A stretch of DNA of 11,990 nt from contig CALCHI010000116.1 of the NCBI GenBank assembly GCA_937901285.1, positions 1 to 11,990 on the forward strand. Direction: 5' to 3'. The first letter of the stretch is position 1, and each line of letters opens with the position of its first letter. Origin of the DNA: UBA8437 sp003445035. GTDB taxonomy: Bacteria; Planctomycetota; Planctomycetia; Planctomycetales; Planctomycetaceae. Below, piece by piece: positions 7,389 through 11,990 of this stretch. The translations under genes were made by a program, and so were the position numbers. A model generated the notes under the pieces. The model did not search any database and was not told where the DNA came from. It saw only the letters and a program-made list of their open reading frames with translations.

Positions 7389-8825
7389 TCAGGCCAGGAG
7401 CTCTCGGATCGGTTCGCCGGTGGTCATCAGCCGGGCGAGGTCGGACGGGATACTGCTGTCCAGGCGAGCTTCGCCGGGATCAAAGACGGTCTGCAGAATT
7501 GTCGCCAGCAGGTGTTGCGGCAGGTACTGCTGGGTCGTCGCCTCGCCACCATTGCGATCGGTCTTGCCGATCACCTGGCCCATTTTCAGTCCGCCGCCGG
7601 CCACCAGCAGCGGAGTCAACCGGGACCAGTGTCCGGTGCCGCCGTTACCCTGTTTCTTCGGCGAGCGGCCCATCTCGCCGGTCACCAGCAACAGCACCTT
7701 GTCGGTCAGGCCCCGCTCCTCGAGGTCATCCATGAACGCGGCGATCGCGTGATCGGCCTGCGGGCCCAGCACGTTCATCCCCTCGATGGTGGCCGGGTTG
7801 TTGCCGTCGTTGTGGAAATCCCACGTGCAGTCCACCACCGTGACGAACCCACATCCTCGCTCGACCAGGCGACGGGCCATCAGCATCTGGTGCCCCAGCA
7901 GGTTGGTGATCCGTGACTGGTTGACCTTGTTGTTGTAGTGCGATCCGCCCTTGTGCCAGTCTTCCATGCGGAACAGGGGACGGGTGTCATACCGCCGCAG
8001 CGTTTTCGCATCTTCCCTGGTCAGGTCAAACGCATCGGAAATCCCCTTGAGCAGGACGTCGTACGCCTGGCTGCGAATCTCGCCCAATCCGTCCCGGTCG
8101 CCGGCGGTCTGCAGTCGTCGGCGGAACGAATCGAGTTGTCCCAGCAGCAGCCGTCGGTCGTCAAAACGGTTGCGGGGCAGTTTCAGATCGAAGTTCTCGG
8201 CCAGTTGATCGCCGCCGTCCAGGAACAGGCTCTGGTAGGGCGAGCCGAGTTGTCCGGGATTGCCGTAATGCTGCTTGATGAAGCCGAACCGGAACGGGCC
8301 GGTGGGCGTCCCCAGCTTGAGGTCCGACTGGATCGCCTCGGGCAGAACCACGGCCGACGACGGCATGGCCGTTTCGGGGTGATTGGCACCAACCAGACGG
8401 GCGTGGTGCGCTCCCATGGTGGCCTTCAGAGGACTGTTGCCGGTCAACAACGGGTCGGGATTGTGGCCGCCGTCACCGGAAGCAAATGACCGGACAACCG
8501 CCAGCCGATCAGCCCGCGCGGCCAATTGGGGAAACGCCGATCCGAAGGTCACTCCCGGCAGCCTGGTCGGGATCTCGCCGATGCAACTGCGAATCCCATC
8601 CGGAGCATCCATGTTCGGGTCGAAGCACTCGACCTGCGGCGGCCCTCCCTGGAGGAACAACAGCACCACGGCCTTGTCACGAACCCAACTCGGCGTGTCA
8701 GCGACCGAACGAGAATTCAGCAGCCCAGGCATTGCCAGGGCACCGGCCCCAAGACCACCGACACGGAGAAACTCACGACGAGTCGACTCACTCCGCCCAA
8801 AACCGGCATCTCGAACAACCAGCAT
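7389..8825 (-). CDS. DUF1501 family protein with twin-arginine leader
   Basis: A 478-residue protein of the DUF1501 family, which has an alkaline-phosphatase/sulfatase-like fold and is greatly expanded in Planctomycetota; its biochemical role is unknown. A Tat signal, STRREFL with RR at 16-17 and a hydrophobic stretch to about residue 35, predicts export of the folded protein. Family marks: GGPPQVECFDPN (60-71), LPGVTFG (89-95), LAVVRSFASGDGGHN (108-122), WDFH (335-338), GEMGRSP (383-389), GHW (398-400) and LLVAGGGLKMG just after. The start is supported by GAGGA 6 bases upstream of the ATG. DUF1501 genes often follow a DUF1549/DUF1553 cytochrome-type gene; here the neighbour is a ceramidase-like gene instead. 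The usual 'GEFGRTP' and 'GRDHW' blocks read GEMGRSP and GTGHW, which may mark a subgroup. A good promoter candidate precedes it, so it may be transcribed independently of the gene upstream. Confidence 0.92.
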   Translation of the reverse strand: MLVVRDAGFGRSESTRREFLRVGGLGAGALAMPGLLNSRSVADTPSWVRDKAVVLLFLQGGPPQVECFDPNMDAPDGIRSCIGEIPTRLPGVTFGSAFPQLAARADRLAVVRSFASGDGGHNPDPLLTGNSPLKATMGAHHARLVGANHPETAMPSSAVVLPEAIQSDLKLGTPTGPFRFGFIKQHYGNPGQLGSPYQSLFLDGGDQLAENFDLKLPRNRFDDRRLLLGQLDSFRRRLQTAGDRDGLGEIRSQAYDVLLKGISDAFDLTREDAKTLRRYDTRPLFRMEDWHKGGSHYNNKVNQSRITNLLGHQMLMARRLVERGCGFVTVVDCTWDFHNDGNNPATIEGMNVLGPQADHAIAAFMDDLEERGLTDKVLLLVTGEMGRSPKKQGNGGTGHWSRLTPLLVAGGGLKMGQVIGKTDRNGGEATTQQYLPQHLLATILQTVFDPGEARLDSSIPSDLARLMTTGEPIRELLA

Positions 8826-8831
8826 TTTCTT

Positions 8832-8836
8832 TCCTC
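8832..8836 (-). promoter_or_regulatory. Ribosome-binding site of the DUF1501 gene
   Basis: GAGGA on the minus strand with 6 bases to the ATG at 8825. It is the strongest Shine-Dalgarno match among the minus-strand genes together with that of the BNR gene, and it confirms the start that includes the twin-arginine leader. Confidence 0.6.
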
Positions 8837-8878
8837 AATCCGGCTTTCCATGCGTCTGGACCAACGCCTAGCACCTGC

Positions 8879-8907
8879 GTTATGCCAAATCCGCCGGGGG
8901 ATGTAAA
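8879..8907 (-). promoter_or_regulatory. Sigma70-like promoter candidate before DUF1501
   Basis: On the minus strand, TTTACA (8907-8902; 5 of 6 to TTGACA), a 17-bp spacer, then CATAAC (8884-8879; 4 of 6 to TATAAT). Transcription would start near 8872 and give a leader of about 47 bases before the DUF1501 ATG. It sits in the 179-bp gap after the ceramidase-like gene, the widest gap in the minus-strand block, which makes a separate promoter plausible. Confidence 0.45.
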
Positions 8908-9004
8908 TGTGACACTTCCGAACCGCGCATTCTCAGTATCGCCACGCGACCGTCGTCCGGATGAGCCAAGTCGGTGCGGTCAGACTGTCCGACCAGCCGT
9001 GTCT

Positions 9005-10507
9005 TCACTCGGTCGGCAGGGATTTCAGCAACCGGTGCACCCGGCCGATGATCCGCTCCTCGATCGACGGGGCAAACGGTCCCGGCTGAACCACGCCGGT
9101 CATGTAGTTCATCGACCGTCGAGGTTCGTAGCCGCCCTCCTCGAGCAGACGACGACTGGGCACGTAGCCAAAAACGTCGTTGTTGTAGCCGGAGACCCAG
9201 ACCGCTGCCCTGCCCCGCAACTCGCGTTTCAGTCGCAGCGAATAATCCACCACCGTTTCGCCGGCCAGGGCCACCAGCACCAGTTGCTGACCAAAACGAA
9301 CCGCCTGGACCGGATACTTGTAAGTCGTCCGCAGTTTCTCGCCACGGTTGATCAACCGCAGCAACCGCGTGGCGTGCGTCCTGGTCAATTCGTACGACTT
9401 GAACGGTGTCGGTTTCCCGGCCAGGTAGTCCTCGAGTTGCGCCCGGGTGGGTGGGGCCTGGTATTCGATCTGGACGTGTTCCAGGGCGACCGACAACGGC
9501 CCACGAACGGTGACCTGGCGGTTCTGCATGGCCGCTTCGACGGCCGTGGCCAACGTCCTGCCGTGACGGCGAGAGAGTTCAATGGTCCCCCGAGGAAATC
9601 CGTTCTGGTCCCCCCCACACCCGTTCAAGAACAACGCGGTTGTCCCCTTGTGATCTCGCTCGAGAAACGACTGGGCGTACCCGGCGTAATCACCCGCGTA
9701 CTGGTTGACGTACAGCGTCGTGTTGTGACAGGCGTAGCCAAAGAGGATCGCACGGTGGGCCGGGTCCTTCCAGGTGACCTGCAGCACCGGAACGTCATGA
9801 TCGACGGGGCCATCCGGGTTGGGATGGTTCAGATACGGTTCGCCATCAGGATCCGGATTCTTCAGCCGTCGGTTCATCGCGAAGCCGGCCCTGGCGTGGC
9901 TGTAGCTGAGCCGTGCCGGCGTACAATCGGCCAGCACATCGCCAACCAGCTTCACCAGGGCGTTCTCGAGACGCCGGCAATACTCGATCGTCAACGTCTG
10001 CCGCTCTTCGGACAGTTCTTCGAGTGCCGTCTTCGTCATTCTCAGTTCCGGACCGCAGTGGGTGTGCGAGGCGTTCAGCAACAATGATGCGGGCGGCAGT
10101 CGGAATCGTTTCGTCACGCGGGCTTCGACACGATCACGCAGCGGCCGGGGAATCCCGATCAGGTCGGTGGTGACGATCACCAGCCGTGTGCCCCGGGAGT
10201 CCTGCAGGGCGAGAGCCTTGGCATGCAGTTCGGTCGCCGTGCCTTCCGACGGCTTGGTGCGACTGCCGAACCCGGCCAGCATCATCGATTTCGCAGGAGT
10301 GATCACGGCCACCGCAACACCGGCTCGCCAGTCCCCGGCTTCGTCGGCCGCCCTGGCCCGGGAAAGGAAATCCTCCGGTGCCGCAAACAGGAACCCACAG
10401 GCCATGACGGCACACAACCAGCCACCGGGCAGCAGCCGAACGACGTGCTGTGGAGCCGATGTTCGCGGTCGCCGGCAACTTGCCGATCGATTAACAGTCA
10501 TGGTCAT
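9005..10507 (-). CDS. Compact neutral/alkaline ceramidase-like exported hydrolase
   Basis: A 500-residue exported protein of the neutral/alkaline non-lysosomal ceramidase family, zinc amidases that split ceramide into fatty acid and sphingosine. Visible marks: ELHAKAL with H95, NASHTHCGPE (145-154; H148 and H150), YACHNTTLY (258-266; H261), NGCGGDQN (295-302), LAGETVVDYS (414-423; E417) and GYNNDVFGYVPS (440-451; Y441). By analogy with known ceramidases, a His of the SHTH block, H261, E417 and Y441 are the likely zinc ligands (inference). At 500 residues it lacks the C-terminal Ig-like domain of well-studied enzymes of about 670 residues, and the substrate need not be ceramide. The frame is open upstream to 10801, but I choose the ATG at 10507 (or its in-frame neighbour at 10501). 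It starts a signal sequence ending in SRARA|ADE (cleavage near residue 53), and the longer form would overlap the divergent gene. It heads the minus-strand block. Confidence 0.85.
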   Translation of the reverse strand: MTMTVNRSASCRRPRTSAPQHVVRLLPGGWLCAVMACGFLFAAPEDFLSRARAADEAGDWRAGVAVAVITPAKSMMLAGFGSRTKPSEGTATELHAKALALQDSRGTRLVIVTTDLIGIPRPLRDRVEARVTKRFRLPPASLLLNASHTHCGPELRMTKTALEELSEERQTLTIEYCRRLENALVKLVGDVLADCTPARLSYSHARAGFAMNRRLKNPDPDGEPYLNHPNPDGPVDHDVPVLQVTWKDPAHRAILFGYACHNTTLYVNQYAGDYAGYAQSFLERDHKGTTALFLNGCGGDQNGFPRGTIELSRRHGRTLATAVEAAMQNRQVTVRGPLSVALEHVQIEYQAPPTRAQLEDYLAGKPTPFKSYELTRTHATRLLRLINRGEKLRTTYKYPVQAVRFGQQLVLVALAGETVVDYSLRLKRELRGRAAVWVSGYNNDVFGYVPSRRLLEEGGYEPRRSMNYMTGVVQPGPFAPSIEERIIGRVHRLLKSLPTE

Positions 10508-10530
10508 CAACTCTGGATGGAAAGCAAAAC

Positions 10531-10569
10531 ACGAGCCGGTAGAGTATCCGTCCCGGTTTTCCGGCTCGT
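10531..10569. promoter_or_regulatory. 9-bp inverted repeat (possible operator) in the divergent region
   Basis: ACGAGCCGG (10531-10539) and CCGGCTCGT (10561-10569) are perfect reverse complements separated by 21 bp, and flanking bases do not extend the match. One arm overlaps the -35 box of the candidate ceramidase-gene promoter and the other covers the predicted transcription start. Such a placement suits a repressor site. The start inferred from the promoter would leave only one arm in the RNA, which speaks against an RNA hairpin. Confidence 0.4.
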
Positions 10570-10572
10570 CAA
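10543..10572 (-). promoter_or_regulatory. Sigma70-like promoter candidate for the ceramidase-like gene
   Basis: On the minus strand, TTGACG (10572-10567; 5 of 6), an 18-bp spacer, then GATACT (10548-10543; 4 of 6). The predicted start is near 10536, about 29 bases before the ATG at 10507. It agrees with the chosen start codon and with the inverted repeat bracketing it. Confidence 0.45.
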
Positions 10573-10691
10573 GAGACAGGACGACCGCCCCAACCTCCAC
10601 TATGCCCGACCCGGATCCGGCCGGCGTGGTTGAACCTCGGGACTGGTCCGGGGAAACTGCATCTACGGACCGCCAACCACAAGAGCCTCTT

Positions 10692-11990
10692 ATGAGACGG
10701 ATGCCCGGATTACTGCTGATCGCCGGATGGTGCCTTGCCGCCATGCCGCCTGGGGGCAACGGTTGGACGTCGGAGCCAATCAACCCGGACTCGACGGCCA
10801 ACGTTCAACGACCGTCGGTGGATGACTGGTCTCAGTTTCGCGGACCGGGCGGACAGGGACACTCGCTCGCCGAAGACCTGCCACTGAACTGGAGCGAATC
10901 GAAGAACGTCACTTGGAAATCCGCTGTCGAAGGAACCGGCTGGTCGTCACCGGTCACCCGGGAAAAACAGATCTGGTTGACAACGTCGCTCGAACAGGGG
11001 AAGTCTCTGCTGGTGATCTGCCTGGACCGTACCACCGGTCGGCAACTGCATCGCATCGCGATTTTCGGCTCGCAGATGACCAGGGGCCTGCATCCCAAGA
11101 ACAGCCATGCCTCTCCGACGCCGATTCTCGAAGGCGACCGCGTGTACGTGCATTTCGGCCCATACGGCACGGCCTGTTTGACGACCGACGGGAAACTCGT
11201 CTGGAAAACCAGGCTGGCCTATAAGACCCTGTACGGTCCTTCCAGCAGTCCCGTACTGGTGGACGATCTGCTGATCGTCCAGTGCCATGGAACGGACGTG
11301 CGATTCGTCACGGCCCTGGACAAGAAGACCGGCAAGCCTCGTTGGCGCAGGTCGCATGACGCTCGCAGTCCAAAACTCCAGCGTCACAATTCCGAATCGA
11401 CGCCCCTGGTCATCCATACTCCAGCCGGCTCGCAGTTGATCTGCAACGTGGCCGGTCACGTGCTGTCGTACGAACCGCGGACCGGCAAGAGCCTGTGGTC
11501 TGTGCAGCAACAGGAGAACTACGCCCAGGTTCCCCGCCCGGTCTACGGACACCAATTGCTGTTCACCGCCGGGGGCTATTTTTCGCCCGTGGTACAGGCC
11601 ATCCGGCCCGGTGGGCGAGGCGACATCACCAAGTCTCACGTGGTGTGGAGCGTCCGCAAGGCCGTCCCTAACAACCCGTCACCGCTGCTTGTCGGCGACG
11701 AACTGTACATGGTCAGTGACAAGGGAATCGGCAGTTGCCTGGACGCCCGGACCGGACAGTTGCGGTGGAGAGAACGCCTGGGCGGAAATTATTCTGCATC
11801 ACCCATTTTCGCCGACGGACGAATCTATTTTGCCAACGAAGAGGGAGTGACAACCGTCCTCGCACCCGGCCCTCGTTTCCGGAAGCTGGCATCCAACAAG
11901 CTCGACGGCCGCATCATGGCCTCGCCGGCGGTCTCCGGTAAGGCGATCTATCTGCGGACGGACCATCACCTGTACCGGCTGGAACGGAAA
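10692..11990 (+). CDS. PQQ/BamB-like beta-propeller exported protein (3' end not shown)
   Basis: An exported protein with a PQQ-dehydrogenase/BamB-type propeller, open for 433 codons to the last base of the window. A hydrophobic leader (residues 5-19) is followed by DDWSQFRGPGGQG (44-56), LPLNW (63-67), NVTWK (72-76) and GTGWSSPV (81-88), the usual opening of a large planctomycete family of 'outer membrane protein assembly BamB-like' proteins. Blade motifs of the TGkxxW type recur: TTGRQLH (114-120), DGKLVW (166-171), KTGKPRW (212-218), RTGKSLW (263-269) and RTGQLRW (353-359). Length and the HHLYRL ending suggest the stop lies within a few codons after the window. The ATG at 10692 has only a weak AGAG upstream; ATG 10701 is an alternative. 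The family's role is poorly known; quinone binding is not evident, and a scaffolding or electron-transfer role is equally possible. It diverges from the ceramidase-like gene across 184 bp. Confidence 0.87.
   Translation, partial: MRRMPGLLLIAGWCLAAMPPGGNGWTSEPINPDSTANVQRPSVDDWSQFRGPGGQGHSLAEDLPLNWSESKNVTWKSAVEGTGWSSPVTREKQIWLTTSLEQGKSLLVICLDRTTGRQLHRIAIFGSQMTRGLHPKNSHASPTPILEGDRVYVHFGPYGTACLTTDGKLVWKTRLAYKTLYGPSSSPVLVDDLLIVQCHGTDVRFVTALDKKTGKPRWRRSHDARSPKLQRHNSESTPLVIHTPAGSQLICNVAGHVLSYEPRTGKSLWSVQQQENYAQVPRPVYGHQLLFTAGGYFSPVVQAIRPGGRGDITKSHVVWSVRKAVPNNPSPLLVGDELYMVSDKGIGSCLDARTGQLRWRERLGGNYSASPIFADGRIYFANEEGVTTVLAPGPRFRKLASNKLDGRIMASPAVSGKAIYLRTDHHLYRLERK

Noticed and set aside
8486..10087. 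A 533-codon plus-strand open frame
   Set aside because: It runs antisense across the end of the ceramidase-like gene, the intergenic gap and the start of DUF1501. Its translation is low-complexity, arginine/proline-rich, with no signal peptide or domain.
10611..10620. CCGGATCCGG perfect palindrome in the divergent region
   Set aside because: A 10-bp palindrome made of CCGG and GATC is unsurprising at this base composition, and it has no clear placement relative to a promoter.
10508..10801. Upstream extension of the ceramidase-like frame to 10801
   Set aside because: It would overlap the divergent PQQ-like gene and bury the signal sequence about 98 residues inside the protein. The start at 10507 agrees with the signal peptide and the promoter candidate.

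Overview
The window looks like a piece of a Planctomycetota chromosome of roughly 60% G+C. The evidence is the set of families present: a DUF1501 protein with a twin-arginine leader, a compact neutral-ceramidase-like protein, a PQQ-type propeller protein opening with the planctomycete-style 'QFRGP...GWSSP' N-terminus, and secreted propeller hydrolases carrying an RQLFLDD motif. Genus cannot be told from the sequence. Almost every protein has an export signal, so the region concerns the cell envelope or the outside of the cell.

Layout. (1) 1-2270, plus strand: the 3' part of a HlyD-type transporter adaptor in which the whole adaptor module occurs twice in one polypeptide; the 5' end is outside the window. 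(2) 2319-10507, minus strand, five exported proteins, in transcription order: neutral-ceramidase-like amidase (10507-9005), DUF1501 (8825-7389), BNR/sialidase-like propeller (7244-6099), and two paralogous RQLFLDD-type five-bladed-propeller proteins (6003-4585 and 4541-2319). The last of these carries an extra N-terminal beta-sandwich-like domain. (3) 10508-10691: a divergent promoter region with a 9-bp inverted repeat placed around a sigma70-like promoter. (4) 10692-11990, plus strand: a PQQ/BamB-like eight-bladed-type propeller protein, open to the last base of the window. There is no gene-free stretch longer than 300 bases.

How it may work together (inference). The minus-strand block could be an exported glycan or glycolipid breakdown set: propeller proteins of glycosidase and sialidase type, an amidase-fold enzyme related to ceramidases, and an alkaline-phosphatase-fold DUF1501 protein. 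Spacing tightens downstream (179, 144, 95, 43 bp). Credible promoters precede the ceramidase-like and DUF1501 genes, and a weak terminator candidate lies after the last gene. No SusC/D pair, sulfatase, sigma/anti-sigma pair or cytochrome partner is in the window, so a shared pathway is a hypothesis. I see no tRNA, rRNA, CRISPR array, insertion sequence or phage gene.
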